Shown here: positions 11,500 through 23,294 of the stretch, piece by piece | How positions within the stretch are numbered: position 1 is the first letter of the stretch | Layout: every line of letters starts with the position of its first letter | Assembly: GCA_947184155.2 (NCBI GenBank) | Contig: CAMXCT020001724.1 | Location: forward strand, 124,001-188,000 | Length of the DNA stretch: 64,000 nt | Direction of reading: 5' to 3' | Source: Cladocopium goreaui | Taxonomy: Eukaryota; Sar; Dinophyceae; Suessiales; Symbiodiniaceae | Program-made: the position numbers and the translations under genes | The notes under the pieces: model-generated | The model's input: only the letters and a program-made list of their open reading frames with translations | Told to the model about the DNA's origin: nothing | Databases searched by the model: none

Positions 11500-12270
11500 G
11501 AAAACATAATATATTTATAATATATTAAAAAATAAAGATAATGAGTCAATGAGTCGTAAACATGTTTTAGTTAGTCATTGAATATGTTTTGTATAATATA
11601 TATTATCATATAATATTATTTTTCATTTATTTATACCTAATTTAATATCAAATATTTTATCATTACATACTATAATAATGTATTATATTAAATTCAGTTT
11701 TACTACATTATATAATATTATATTGTAAATTATTGTATAGTAAAGGTTATTATATTTTATTTTTTCATATCTTAAGGAAAACTCTCCAACTGACAACATA
11801 AGGAACAACTAAACAGCTATTCAAATGTTAATCTGGTGAAGTCTGTCACAGTCAGCCACTGTACATTTTGCCATATCAAATTGCCAATTGCAATGGCAAC
11901 AGGTAACATAAGGTCCTGACTTTCAGAGAAAATCAAACCACCAGATGCGCAGGACTTTGCGAAACGTTGGGTGGCTTCGCTCGAGCTATCAAATGGCAAT
12001 GGCAATGGGCAATGGTATGTTTTAACTGTTAAAATGTTAAAATGCAAAGCCGCTCACTGGGGTCAGTGGAAGGAAGTAGAAGTAGAAGTAGACGAATTTC
12101 CAGTTTCCAGTTTCAACATGAAAGCTCGGCCTGACCAAGTATCTACTCTGAATCAGACTCTGGCTCTGATTCTGTTAAAGATTGTCTCGCAAAGCTTCAT
12201 TCAATGTTTGTCACTGATTGTCAAGAGTCAAGAGCTGCAAATGGTGAGATAGTGAGTGACACTCTGTGTG
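11500..12270. other. AT-rich and unique sequence, no gene recognised
   Basis: Strongly AT-rich to about 11780, then ordinary sequence. No exon with both splice edges was found. Confidence 0.5.
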
Positions 12271-12554
12271 AATCATTCATTCAGTAAAACCACAAAAAAT
12301 CCTGATTCATTGACTGTACTAAAGCTCAATGAAATCACAGTGTCACTGCCACTCAGTTTTGCATGAAGCGCCCAAAGCACGATGATACTACACGGCTGAG
12401 ACTGAGAGTTTGCCGAGAAAGCAATGCTACAAGACTTGCAGTGTTCCTGTGACTGAGGTTCTGTCTCCTCTGTACTAAGCTCATGTGGTTTTGAAAAGAA
12501 CACTGGGATGTGACATAACCAAACTACACAGTATATCAAGTCCACAGGGGTGCA

Positions 12555-13800
12555 TGAGTCACAGGTGTATGAGTGAGGGCTGTTGCAGCCAGCCAGTCCA
12601 CAAAAGTGAACCTGAAACACTGAAAAGTCAGGTCAGTTTTAATTGGTCTGTCACAGTCTGTGACTGTGTTGTACAAACCTTTGCTACTGAGATTCCAACA
12701 CGCTGCAATCCTCAAACTGCAAACTGCACATCTACCACAATCTATTGGAATCAGATCCGGATCTGATACGATGATGCAGTTGCATTTCAAAAATCTTATC
12801 TTATCTTGTACATTGTTTCATCTTATCTTGCCATTATAAAATAAAAAAGCTAAGTACAGTAAAGTCAAGTACAGTAATACTGTGCCTGGAGTCTGAATCC
12901 AATCTCATGATTACTTCCCTGATGCAGCTTGCAGTGATACAAAAGACACACAACACCACTATGGATGTGATGTTCTCCGAATTGGCCAAAGATTACTACA
13001 CAGCTGAGAGCCTGAGATAGCAGCCAAGATAGCTTACTTGCACACTGCATCTGATACTAAATTGAATTGCCAATGTCTAGTGTGTATAACAAAAACCAAA
13101 AAGAAAATGGTATGACTCATGACTCTTACTACAATCTACAACTACGATCCTCTATAACTTTATAAATATAAATGTGTATAAGTCTACTGTCTGCTGTTAC
13201 GACTATAAGTAGACTAGACTGTACTATAATACCATAAGAAGCAATCGTAACTTGTAAGCTTGACTACAGAACTGAATCCACGACATATGGTGTCAAATAC
13301 ATAGTTACATAAATAGCTGATGATGGATAGGCTGCCTAGGCTTTGACATGCCATCAGTGCTCTCATGGCAGCTGTCCCGTCCACAAACGGGAACACGAAA
13401 CTACGTCCTGTCAATCTGAAATTGAAATTCCCACACACTGCAATTTGCAATCCTCAAACTGCAATCTGTACATCGCCTACCATCTATGTATCTCTCACAA
13501 TCCATTGGATTCAAGCTCAGCTCTGTAACTTGAGAACAACTGATTTGAAGTCAGTGAGTCAGTCTTTAGTCAAGAATCACTAGCTAGTAAGTAGTTTGAG
13601 TTAGAGTAGTAAGTAGTAAGAAGTAGTAAGTAGTTAGTAGTAAGTCTGTAAGTCTCATATGAAGACTTCGGTTCACTTGAAAGTCCATAAGCCTGAATCC
13701 ACAATCTATTCAAGCCTCCGGACAGCTCAAATCGTCAATCCAGCTTGCACTGATACAAAAGAATCCAAATCCACATGGATCTTCGGCTAGATTGAGATAT
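12555..13800. repeat. Old tandem duplication with possible minus-strand exon copies
   Basis: Blocks at about 12590-12770 and 13350-13525 share ordered similarity (fragments such as CAATCCTCAAACTGCAA), and the words CAGCTTGCAGTGATACAAAAG (12927 area) and CAGCTTGCACTGATACAAAAG (13740 area) recur in the same order. Both copies contain a minus-strand frame with a FVDG/FVDW-type motif near 12600 and 13375. This looks like a duplicated exon plus intron. Confidence 0.6.
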
Positions 13801-13907
13801 CCAGGAATCCAGGTATCCAGGTCTTGGAAGGGTATCCACGGTATCCAGTCTCCATGACCCCAGGATATCACGAAGTCTCCGAATCTGAAGAGTCTATCAA
13901 TCATCTA

Positions 13908-14375
13908 TCAGCAATTCAGTTCCACAGAAAAATCAATGGCTTTCTTCACTCTGACCATATCCATGGAAGAAGCAGATTTCCCTGCTTGTTTTGAAACTTT
14001 TCGCTGATGTGAACCCATTGTCCTGGTCTTGGACTGAGACTTCTTGATAGATCGCTTCCATGTTTGTCCCATCATGGCATGTACTCGCTTTGGGAGAGGT
14101 GAAGGTGTGAAAGTAGGTGGTGCCCGTGGTGCCGCTATCTTTGCAAATGGTGAATAGGGCCCGGGCCCATCCACCCCCACATGCCAACTTGGTGTTGATG
14201 GCGTGTTGCTCTCCAACTTCAGCATGGCTTCCAAACGGCGTTTGAAACAGTCTGAACTGCTGACAGGGCTGATTTCATCAATGTCCCGTGTGTTTTCATG
14301 ATCTGCAACATCCACTTGCTGCTGCCAGCGACCATGCACCATGACATGCTCAATGTCACGAGTGCGATGGATCAC
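13908..14375 (-). CDS. Exon, basic protein segment (gene B)
   Basis: Frame HRTRDIEHVMVHGRWQQQVD ... to a TAG at 13908, about 150 codons, with a basic tail (KRSIKKSQSKTRTMGSHQRK). Edges were not resolved. It lies just downstream of a likely first exon that is in another frame. Function unknown. Confidence 0.55.
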   Translation of the reverse strand: MIHRTRDIEHVMVHGRWQQQVDVADHENTRDIDEISPVSSSDCFKRRLEAMLKLESNTPSTPSWHVGVDGPGPYSPFAKIAAPRAPPTFTPSPLPKRVHAMMGQTWKRSIKKSQSKTRTMGSHQRKVSKQAGKSASSMDMVRVKKAIDFSVELNC

Positions 14376-14515
14376 TCGGCGGACTCGGCGATGTCCACTT
14401 CTCTTGGTTGGTGTTCAAACTGATAGTTCAAAGTAGTAGGTGCTGGTGTCTTCTCTGACTCCTGCTGGACATTCACAGTCTGGTCCTGCGTCTTGCCCGA
14501 GTTGTTCACAGCCAT
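14376..14515 (-). CDS. Possible first coding exon of gene B
   Basis: ATG at 14515 opens MAVNNSGKTQDQTVNVQQ and runs 46 codons to a possible GT donor just before a TGA. It directly abuts the next open frame, so an intron here would be implausibly short. A frameshift or a different gene structure is possible. Confidence 0.4.
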
Positions 14516-14924
14516 GATAGAGCACTAAAGAAGCTGACACAGAAGCGAAAGGTCGAAAAATCCTTGGGCCCTGTCACTGACATAGTGTCACAGTTGAGTT
14601 ATGTCAACCTAGGCGCTGGCAGCCTAGTCATGTCACTCATATCCAACACATGTCTATGAGAAAGATATATAGAGAGAGAGAGAGAGACAGAGAGATTGAT
14701 ACTGAGATTGGTGGCACAATGATATCCAATCAAGTGTCAGTTCAGTCAAGTCAAGTCAAGTCAAGTTCGAATTAAGCAAATCAAAGTTAAATAGTGTTCA
14801 AATCAAATCTCATTTCAAAGCTTCAATGCCAACGATCTCAACTGCTTTCCCTGCCGCACAGCCACAACTTGTTTTTCCAACACCTGACCTGACCCTAATC
14901 ACTTGTCTGTCTTGCAGTTTGCTA

Positions 14925-15440
14925 TGTCTCAACCAATGGCTGGCCAGCCACAGCTAAGTCTGAATTCAAAAATGCGGAATGCTGCCACCAGGAAATGGCA
15001 ATGCACTGGTCGCAATTGCCTTGTCTGACCCCACAGCCACATATTCATCATTTATAATCATATTAAATTTATATTAAACTATATAAAATTAAACATATAT
15101 ATTATATTTATATTATATTATATATTTATATAATATATAATAATTATAATTATAATATAATTTATTTATATTTATATTATATGATAGTTAATATATAATA
15201 TTATAGGTTCCAAAACAACTCCAACCCTGACACTGACACTAGACACTAGACACTAGTATGTTACAGTTGGCTGAGTTCATGGTATCTCAACCAATGGCTA
15301 GGCAGCCAGGCACGGCTAAATCGGAATGATTCGGGATGAGGAATGCTGCCACCAGGAAAAGGCAGTCGAAACTCAAAACAGCAATCATTTGCTGCATTTC
15401 GAGGCAGTGCACTGGTCGCATCTGCCATCTGCAACTGGCA
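14925..15440. repeat. Two-copy local duplication
   Basis: 14935-15025 and 15283-15440 share ordered blocks (CTCAACCAATGGCT, GGAATGCTGCCACCAGGAAA, GCACTGGTCGCA). The second copy has an extra ~45 bases. The minus strand of the second copy carries an open frame starting MADATSALPRNAAND, possibly an exon. Confidence 0.7.
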
Positions 15441-15709
15441 CTCTGCCAAATTAAAACAAATGCCAAGCCAAGCCACCCCAAAAGTAGCAATCATGTGAGT
15501 TGCAAGTGCTTGTGATCAATGAACCTGGATTAGGAATCAGAATGCAGCCAATCAGTCTAGTCTAGTCAGTCAGTCATCTAGCCATGCCAAATCTAGTACA
15601 GTCAGTCAGTCGTCTAATCAGAAGTAGTGGAAATATAAGATTCATAGCACTCTAGTCTAGTCTAGTCTAGTCTAGTCTATAATCTATATTTCAAATTCCA
15701 GAATATGTG

Positions 15710-16180
15710 CTACTTCTTTGGCGGATTTCTGCGATGGTAGGACCCCTTTGGGGTCGATTTACCATGATCTTCTGCATTCCTGAAGCAAAACGCTGACCCC
15801 ACCCACTTGATAATGGCATCTTCATCACCAGTGACTAATGGACACGTCACATAGCAATTGGAATGTACGGAACAGTTACCAGCCATAGCTGGTGGGTCCC
15901 AGTGGGTGAGGTATGAGATGCTACCGCATCTGGAGCCAGAGCAGAAAATTTGTCTTCCTTTACAAACAATTTCTCCAGCCAGTGGTAGCTTGATGACTAC
16001 ATTGTCAAGTCCAAAATCAGGAGACTTCCTTTTGGAGGCCGTAGAACTGCCATCTTGGTCTTGATCGGAGAACTTGGAGAAATCATCATCAACGCACATC
16101 TCTTCCAAGATCTCCAAAAGAGCATCTGGAACGACTGCATCATCAAGGCTCCCATCTCCACTCTCCTCAGGCAATGCCTC
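15710..16180 (-). CDS. Terminal exon of gene C
   Basis: A strong acceptor (TTTCTCGCAG then GAGG) opens 157 codons to TAG at 15710-15712. Phase 0 matches the exon at 16545. The N-terminal half is acidic (EILEEMCVDDDFSKFSDQDQ), the C-terminal half Cys/His-rich (VCKGRQIFCSGSRCGS ... GNCSVHSNCYVTC), and the tail is basic (HRRNPPKK). The spacing suggests a zinc-binding fold, but no named finger matches. Confidence 0.75.
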   Translation of the reverse strand, partial: EALPEESGDGSLDDAVVPDALLEILEEMCVDDDFSKFSDQDQDGSSTASKRKSPDFGLDNVVIKLPLAGEIVCKGRQIFCSGSRCGSISYLTHWDPPAMAGNCSVHSNCYVTCPLVTGDEDAIIKWVGSAFCFRNAEDHGKSTPKGSYHRRNPPKK

Positions 16181-16544
16181 CTGCGAGAAATTGATTATTG
16201 ATGGATGTGATGTGAGTCCTTGATTCATGCGATTGCGGCCGGTTCTCAAATTATATGTCAACCGGCTGTCAACCGGGTCAACGAATCAGTGATCAACCAC
16301 TCGAGACTCCAGGTATTCATCATATGCATGGCAGTCAGACTCAGAGACTCTGGTACCAAAAGAAATAATGCAAACAGCCGCAGAGCCGCAAGCGCTTGGT
16401 TGTACAAATTAGGAAGTCAATCAAGCTATATTTATGTTTCATGTATCATGTGGGTCTGTCAGGGTCTGTCTGACTGGACTGACTTGGACTTACTTAAACT
16501 GAAAGTCTTGCTCTTGCTGGTCTTTCTGTATTGCTGAAGGGGAC

Positions 16545-16676
16545 CTTGTCCTCTGGTGATGGAACAAAGTTCAATGGATCTTGTGAGTCGTCATCGTCGT
16601 TGCCTCCATCACCATCTAGAGAATCCACTGGCCACCTCGGTTTCAGTGTCACAATAAGCCAGGTAGGCCGCAAATT
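16545..16676 (-). CDS. Exon of gene C
   Basis: Acceptor AACAG and GT donor (GACAAG|GTCCCC), 44 codons, phase 0-0. Frame NLRPTWLIVTLKPRWPVDSL, then an acidic DGDGGNDDDDSQ stretch. Confidence 0.7.
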
Positions 16677-17497
16677 CTGTTAAGAAGTCACAGTCAGAGT
16701 CATGTCAGTAGTTTGTGTTGGTATGGTATGTCACAACAACATAACATAAACGTCTCTGACTTTGTATATTCATATGATTCATATGATTTCTATGTATGTC
16801 ATTGTCCTGCCAAGTAGTGTCTGCAACATGCCAATGCCAGCTGTCGGGAATGTAATTTTCACAATCAATCATTGTAGCTAGTCAGAAATAAATAATGTTC
16901 AAAAACCATCACTGGCACTGCTCGGTCACTGTCACTGCTCGGTCACTGACACCAGTACTCCATAGTGTGGACTTGTGGAATCAGGACTGCAGAACTGGCA
17001 GAATCGGGTGTTGTGAGATATGATAAGACTGGGACACTGCATTCGCCACTTCCAAGTTTGGCAGCGAAAATCTGATGGCGCAAATTGACCTCAGTACCCA
17101 GCACTAAGAATCATAGACAGCAGCGACCAGACTGACTGACTGATGCTTATCAGATTTGATACATCATCAAATGATCAAAGAATGAAATATTATACTGAGA
17201 AACTATAGTCTATAGTCTATATAGAGTCTATAGTCTATAGTTTATAGTCTAGTCTATAGTCACTAAGTCGACTAAACTTAACTATTATAAATTATAACAA
17301 TATAATTTAATATATAATATACTAATACTAATACTAATACTAAAACTAATACTATTAATTAATACTATAGGCCGAAGACTTGGTCAAACTTCAGTTACAT
17401 GACATGTGCTCTCCTGGCCTGGTCAGGCCAACTTCCGTCTCCCGCTGATTCAAACATGATTCGATGAGATGTTTGGAGTTTCCATTCTGATGATGCA

Positions 17498-18125
17498 AAC
17501 AAGAAACATCGGCTTGTGTTCCAGAACGTCTACAACGATCACTGACTCTTCAGCTTTTTGCTGCTGGAGAAGCTCTGCCACAAGGTCCCAGCTTGTTTGG
17601 AAATGAATCGCTCCACTTTCAGCCAGCTGGAAGTGAGCAAACGTTTCAGAAGGGTCACTGCTAGACTTGACAACCAATGGAAGCAGTACCATGCTGATTG
17701 GCTTGAGGGACACGCTTGCCAGCAAAAACACCAAACAATCTGGTAGCTTGTTGCTATCACCAGTGCTGAATCTCACAGCAATGGCAACATCGCCCGAGGT
17801 GAGGTACTCTTTTGCTGGAACAGCTGACAATTTGCTTCCAATCTGTTTCCTGATTTCTTTCACCAAAAGTTTGTGCAGGCACTCGTGTTGCCTTTGCACT
17901 TTGTGTGGCGCACTTCTACAATAGCCTTTCAACCAACAAGCCGGCTTGTAAGTCTGCACACTTTCTAGCTGCATGGACGTTTGCAAGAGGGGGTTGTGAT
18001 TGTATTCTGGCACCTCTGCTTTGAACAGTTCCACGGAGTTTGTGCGAGTAACTCCTTGTGATCTTGCGTTGACCACTTCTGAGGGTTGAACAGGATACTC
18101 GCCAGCACCAGTGCAACCCCATAGC
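17498..18125 (-). CDS. Large exon of gene C
   Basis: Acceptor GCATGAG, then about 205 codons in one frame (LWGCTGAGEYPVQPSEVV ... VPAKEYLTSGDVAIAVRFS ... SWDLVAELLQQQKAEESV). Alternating hydrophobic segments suggest a folded alpha/beta domain, but no family is recognised. The left edge is uncertain; the frame stays open to 17450. Confidence 0.65.
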
Positions 18126-18388
18126 CTCATGCAATTAATTTGGAACCGCATTCAAAAGCGGTGATTCCAGAATATTCAATTCAAATTCTGAATTCTGGAT
18201 TCTGAATCTGATTCAGAATCCAGAATTCATAATTGAATTATTCTGACTCAGACTAGAACTAGAACTATAACTACTTAGAATTAGAACTTTAGAACTTTAG
18301 ATTTAGATTATTTAAAACTAGAACTAGAACTATTAATCACTGACTGTGACTGCAACATACTGCAACTGCATCTATTGTTTTCAATAAC

Positions 18389-18447
18389 TGTGGCCCTTGC
18401 CCTTGAGCTGATGATGCCAAATCTTCAGGAGCAGCATCCTCATCAGC
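18389..18447 (-). CDS. Short exon of gene C
   Basis: Acceptor GTGACAG and GT donor (CCACA|GTTATT). Frame ADEDAAPEDLASSAQGQGP is in phase with both neighbours. Confidence 0.6.
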
Positions 18448-18656
18448 CTGTCACTATCATAACGAACCATAACTTCATAACCAATAATTTCAGATTCAGA
18501 TTCTAGATTTCAGATCACGATCATCTGATTGTACCGAATGCGAAAAATATTTTTTTCTGATTTTTTATCTTATAGAAGACCACGGTAGAGAGAGTCAGAC
18601 TCAAATGCAGCCCAGCTCAATCTGACTGACTCTGACAGACCTGAGCAATGCCTCAC

Positions 18657-18743
18657 TGCAAACATGTGGTGTGGTGCGCCTCGTTTCCAGGATGTGCTCT
18701 TGGTTTTCTTTTCCGCACAGTCTTGACAAGCTGGTTCGACGAT
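18657..18743 (-). CDS. Exon of gene C with C-x2-C
   Basis: A pyrimidine-rich acceptor (GGCTCTTTGGCTAG) and a near-consensus GT donor (GCA|GTGAGG). The frame IVEPACQDCAEKKTKSTSWK contains C-x2-C, as in the first exons of genes A and D. A longer exon to 18783 in another frame is possible, but phase favours this one. Confidence 0.55.
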
Positions 18744-19106
18744 CTAGCCAAAGAGCCAAAAGACTTCATAAGACCAGCTCTATCTGCAGAAGCCTGTCAT
18801 GGCGCCAAACCGCATCAACACTCAGACTCAGACACAGAATCAGATTCCAAGATAAGGTGAGTAGGACAACGCTGGTCTGGACTCACAAAGATAAGATAAG
18901 ATAAGATAATGATATGATATGATGAGATGGGATCGATCATCGCTGGGATTCAAGGCAATATAATATATAAGTTTATAAGTATAATATAAGGAATTTAAAA
19001 ATTTAATTAATATTTTAACAAACTAGTCCAGTAGTCCAGTCAAACAAACTGTCAAACTAGTTTGTACTTTGTAATAAGTTAATTAACGAGTAATCAGATC
19101 AGTTGC

Positions 19107-19199
19107 CAAACATGCCTCCAACATATTCTTCAGCCAAGCTTTGAACGCAGGTGATGACATACCCTTGGAAAGTTCTCGGCCTCAACATGCTCCCAAATT
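19107..19199 (-). CDS. Exon candidate
   Basis: Frame LRPRTFQGYVITCVQSLAEE ends at a GC donor (TTTG|GCAACT). The acceptor GGGAG is weak. Probably part of gene C. Confidence 0.4.
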
Positions 19200-19375
19200 T
19201 AACACTGAACTGAACTGAACATTGAACATGAACAATTTCAATTACAATACGGTACAGCATATGTGTCGACCGGACCCAATTGTTACGACATCTGGCTGAC
19301 TTGCGTATCCGGTATCCTGTATGCAATGTAAACTGTAAAACTGGCTCAGTGACTGAAAGAATACGACAGTCACAA

Positions 19376-19406
19376 GTCAGTCAGTCAGTCAGTCAGTCAG
19401 TCAGTC
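19376..19406. repeat. (GTCA)n tetranucleotide
   Basis: About seven tandem GTCA units. The same tetramer recurs at 19590, 21165 and 23170. Confidence 0.9.
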
Positions 19407-19761
19407 CAAAACTAAGCACAAAACCATCTGTGCAAACCTCTTTGAAGCGTTTCCAGTAGGCCGATTGAGCCAAGTGAAATCCTGACTGTCTACCCACCCT
19501 GGCAGAAGTGATATCAGTGATATCGTCGTTGTTGCACCTGTCGATGTTTTGCAAGCCTGGACCAGGCACAAGTCTCAGTCTAAGTAGACAGTCAGTCAGT
19601 CAGACTGGACTGAACTGAACTCTGAACATGTAGCGGGAAATGAAAAGATTAATGGGAAACGGAACATAATATTGCTGGATGATGGATGGATGATGGATGA
19701 TGATGAACGAGAAACGGAAAGCGTGAATGGGAATCAGGGAAGGGAAAACGGTAACGGAAAA

Positions 19762-20150
19762 GTAGCAGCAGCAGCAGCAGCAGCAGCAGTAGGAGTAGTA
19801 GTAGTAGTAATAGTAGTAGAAGAAGTAGTAGTAGTAGTACTGTAGTAGTAGTAGTAGTAGTAGTGCTGTACTACTACTAGTGGTGGTGGTGGTAGTAGTG
19901 GTAGTAGTGGTAGTAGTGGTAGTAGTGGTAGTAGTGGTAGTAGTGGTAGTAGTGGTAGTAGTGGTAGTAGTGGTAGTAGTGGTAGTAGTGGTAGTAGGGG
20001 TAGCGGTAGTAGTGGTAGTAGTGGTAGTAGTGGTAGTAGTTGTAGTAGTGGTAGTAGTGGTAGTAGTGGTAGTAGTGGTAGTAGTGGTAGTAGTGGTAGT
20101 AGTGGTAGTAGTGGTAGTAGTGGTAGTAGTGGTAGTAGTGGTAGTATAGT
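19762..20150. repeat. CAG, TAG and GTAGTAGTG microsatellite block
   Basis: A run of nine AGC units near 19766 is followed by TAG repeats to about 19860 and then about 27 nearly perfect GTAGTAGTG nonamers. The plus strand encodes only polyvaline, which is a by-product. It lies in an intron of gene C and is complementary to the CTA tract at 20665-20785. Confidence 0.95.
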
Positions 20151-20199
20151 CGTCGTCGTAGTCGTCGTCGCAGTCCTAGTCGTCGTCGTTGCCGTAGTA

Positions 20200-20365
20200 T
20201 ATATATTTGAATATACAGTACATAAATATTATAATATAATATATATATATATAAATATTATATTATATTATATAATATATCATATATATAATTATATATA
20301 TATTATATATTATATATATATTTAAAATAAATATAATATTATATGTAATTTATGTAATTTTTACT
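20200..20365. other. AT-only intronic stretch
   Basis: TATATATA/ATATTATA sequence with no exon. Confidence 0.7.
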
Positions 20366-20369
20366 GTAC

Positions 20370-20579
20370 TCGGGAAACATCAATCATGCAAAATGTGGCT
20401 GCAAATGGAATAGTAATTGAAACCACCATGCCGCCTCGTCTCTTGCTGCAATCTTTCAACACCAGTCGACGATCTTTCTTTTTCTTCTTCTTTGTTCTCT
20501 TGCCATTCCCCTTCTTCTTCTCAGATCCAGACTTTTCCTCTGATTCAGACACTGGCTCAGGCTTCCTCAGCAGCTCAAT
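20370..20579 (-). CDS. Lysine-rich exon of gene C
   Basis: Acceptor GATTAG and GT donor (CCCGA|GTACAG), exactly 70 codons. Frame IELLRKPEPVSESEEKSG, then a strong basic run (KRTKKKKKKDRR) that would serve as a nuclear localisation signal, then a hydrophobic end (MVVSITIPFAATFCMI). The junction with the exon at 20786 is not in phase, so an exon may be missing between them. Confidence 0.65.
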
Positions 20580-20664
20580 CTAATCTGCAGCTACAGTAAT
20601 CAGTGATCAGTCATCACTGTCAGTGTCAGTATCTACATCATCTACTGTCAGTGTCACTGATCGA

Positions 20665-20785
20665 CAACAGCAACAGCAACAACAACAACAACTACTACTA
20701 CTGCTACTACTACTACTACTGCTACTACTACTACTACTACTTCTACTACTTCTACTACTACTACTACTACTACTACTGCTGTAAC
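20665..20785. repeat. CAA/CTA/CTG trinucleotide tract
   Basis: CAACAA then CTACTACTG units, directly against the donor of the exon at 20786. It is the reverse complement of the TAG tract 0.6 kb to the left. Confidence 0.95.
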
Positions 20786-21023
20786 TTTTTTTCTCCAATT
20801 GCATTGTGCATTCGAGCAGCTCAGCATTCAACTTCTGGTGCCGCAAAAGAACACTGGACAAAAAGCTTTCTGCTGACATCTTTCGCCAATTCTTTCCGCA
20901 CCCCAAATGATCTGAACTCTGTGTGAAGCTCTTGTTGATACGGTGGCTGCACTCCATCTTGAATATCCCAAGCCTAGCGCTTTGCCCCGTAGTGGAAGCC
21001 ACTTTGACGAAAGCATGGAACGC
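20786..21023 (-). CDS. Exon of gene C
   Basis: Acceptor TTTGCAG then GCG; GT donor inside AAAAAAAGTTAC. 79 codons (AFHAFVKVASTTGQSARLG ... LECTMQLEKK). Entry phase 0 matches the next upstream exon. Confidence 0.75.
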
Positions 21024-21210
21024 CTGCAAAGAGACTCAAACAAATTTGTACCTGTACCTGGGATCAATATCATTAATCTGATAATCTGAAATCTGATCAA
21101 TCTGATTCTGATCATATGTTTCCCTGCATGCTGGCTGCATCTGAATCAGACCCTGCAAATGCAAATGACTGACTGACTGACTGACTGTAACTGTAACTGA
21201 GTCAATTGAC

Positions 21211-21317
21211 AGCGGGCTCATTATCCATGGACTTCAGGACAGCTTGGAGTGGCCGTCCATAGCCCGGATCCAGGCAGCAGCTGCTCATAGACATAAAGGT
21301 TTTGAAATCTTCAAAGC
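21211..21317 (-). CDS. Exon of gene C
   Basis: Acceptor CCCACAG then GC; GT donor (CCCGCT|GTCAAT). Frame GFEDFKTFMSMSSCCLDPGY then LQAVLKSMDNEPA, phase 0 at exit. Confidence 0.7.
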
Positions 21318-21654
21318 CTGTGGGTCGGTTTGACTCTGACGGTTTGGCTAGGTGGTGTGAGAATGTCATGTAGACAGTAGACATTGTGACTTGTGACATA
21401 GAAATAGAATAGAAAACAAAGTTGAACATAGAGAGACAGAGCCAGCCTATGACAGCCTATGATCTCTATGTATGTGATATTGACTGACATGACATAGTCT
21501 TAGTCATAGTCAGAGCCATAAGTCATAGAGTCATAGGCCATAGGTGGGTCAGTGACTGTGGTCTATCATCTATCCTTTATGATTAATTTATGCTTCATGC
21601 TGCAAAGCAAAAGGCACATCACAACACAAATCAGACTGCCAGGAAACAACAAAC

Positions 21655-21715
21655 CTCTTTCTTCCCTGCTGCCGCCAGAAGATTCATTGGACTGTGCTGA
21701 AGTGGTTTGTGAAGC
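21655..21715 (-). CDS. Short exon of gene C
   Basis: Acceptor ATGACAG and GT donor (AGAG|GTTTGT). Ser/Glu-rich frame ASQTTSAQSNESSGGSREER. Confidence 0.5.
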
Positions 21716-22028
21716 CTGTCATGTGATCAGCAAGCCGCAAGCCAGTGACCAGGGGGATCAAATGAGCAGGTAAATGAAATATAAATAAAATACTATGATA
21801 AAAAGAAAAAATAAAATATAAATTTAAATTTAAATTATATAAATAATAATATACTAATTATGAATCATAATACATTTATTATTTATTTAATTTATTTATT
21901 TTGTTATAGTCCAATTTCAAATTTCTATTTCATATATCTGAATCTGAATCTGAGTTGAATCTGAATCCTATCATATATGCCACGTCCGTTATGAATGATC
22001 ATCGAATCATATGGAAGCAGCATGTGAC

Positions 22029-22284
22029 TGGCAGTGCGGCAGTGCATGCTATGGGCCTGCGCCAAACAGATGCAGCTCCTAATTCAGGTCGGTCGGTAAG
22101 TCTGTCATGCAACTAACTGTCTCAAGTCTCAACTAACTAACTAACTGTAACTGAGTCATGTCAGTCTGTCTGTCCCTGAAGCCAAAGCATGTGCATTTGG
22201 TCACAAGACAACTCTTGCTGTCCTGATACTACACATCTTCTGCTCAAGATGTAAATGTCGTTTTCCTGTACACTTCGTCCAAAC
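22029..22284 (-). CDS. Two short exon candidates (22029-22078, 22233-22284)
   Basis: Each has an AG acceptor and GT donor. The frames are AASVWRRPIACTAALP and FGRSVQENDIYILSRRC. Phase was not checked across both, so they are weak. Confidence 0.35.
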
Positions 22285-22577
22285 CTGACACAAGGCTATG
22301 CAGGCACAGTAGGCATTGCAGGTACAGTACTACTACAGTGTTGCAGTATGTGATGAGCAGTATGAATCCAATCTGATTCTGATTATGAGTACCATGGGGC
22401 ATGAGCAGTCCAGTCTAGTCTCACTAATATGGTATTTGACAGTCATTATGAATCTGAATCTAAGCTGAATACAGTATGAGTAAGCGCAAGTCAGTATGAG
22501 TCAGAGTCAGAGTAGTGAAGCTGAAGCTGAAGCTGAAGCTGAAACAATAATCTCAGGTCTATATCTCAGTATCCTAC

Positions 22578-22664
22578 AGGGAGAGCAGCAACTGCTTGAA
22601 ATCTTCATCGAAAGCCAGCTCAGCCAATTGAACCAGTGAGCGCTCAGTAACTCTTCCAGACGCC
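22578..22664 (-). CDS. Exon of gene C
   Basis: Acceptor CACTGAG and a good GT donor (TCCCT|GTAGGA). Frame ASGRVTERSLVQLAELAF then DEDFKQLLLS, helical. Confidence 0.6.
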
Positions 22665-23294
22665 CTCAGTGATGCGCAGGTTGTTACGAGTCAGTCAAGG
22701 GTCAAGAGCAGTATTAGTCAAGAGTCAAGAGATTCATGAAGAAGAATCAAAGAAAGTCAGAATCAGAAGATCACTGATGCTTACTCAGGCTGAAAATCCA
22801 GAATGACTGTGACTGAGACTCAAACCACTCGGGGAAACCATGAGAACCGTCTGAAGCTTCTGACTCGCTCAGTTGGAGACCTGACGTGTCAATCAGTCAG
22901 TCAAGTCTGTCTGTCTATCAATCAATAATCAATAATTGTCAATAATAATCTATAAACTGTCCATAATGTCTAGTCTAGTCTAGTCTAAAAAATATATAAG
23001 TCTACAGTCTACAGTCTACAAGTCTAGAAGATAATGTTTCATGTTTCTGGTCTGGTCGACGACTGCTCACTGCTCACTCCTTTGCTGCTGGCTGCTGATG
23101 CTGCAAAATCGAAAATAAATCAACGGCAACCAGCAACATTGAAAACATGTGACTCTGAGAATGATGTGACTGACTGACTGACTGACTGATTGATGCTTAT
23201 TTTAACTTATGATTCTGACTTTCGACAACCAAACAGATATTCTGAGAAACTCAATCAAGGGCTGGGCGTCAAACTGTCTGAGTTGAACAGGTAC

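Noticed and set aside
19880..20149. Plus-strand polyvaline open frame
   Set aside because: Pure by-product of GTAGTAGTG nonamers; no start context or splice context, and it lies in an intron of a minus-strand gene.
20607..20785. Ser/Cys-run extension of the exon at 20786
   Set aside because: It is the CTA/CTG intron read through the donor; the true exon ends at the GT after LEKK.
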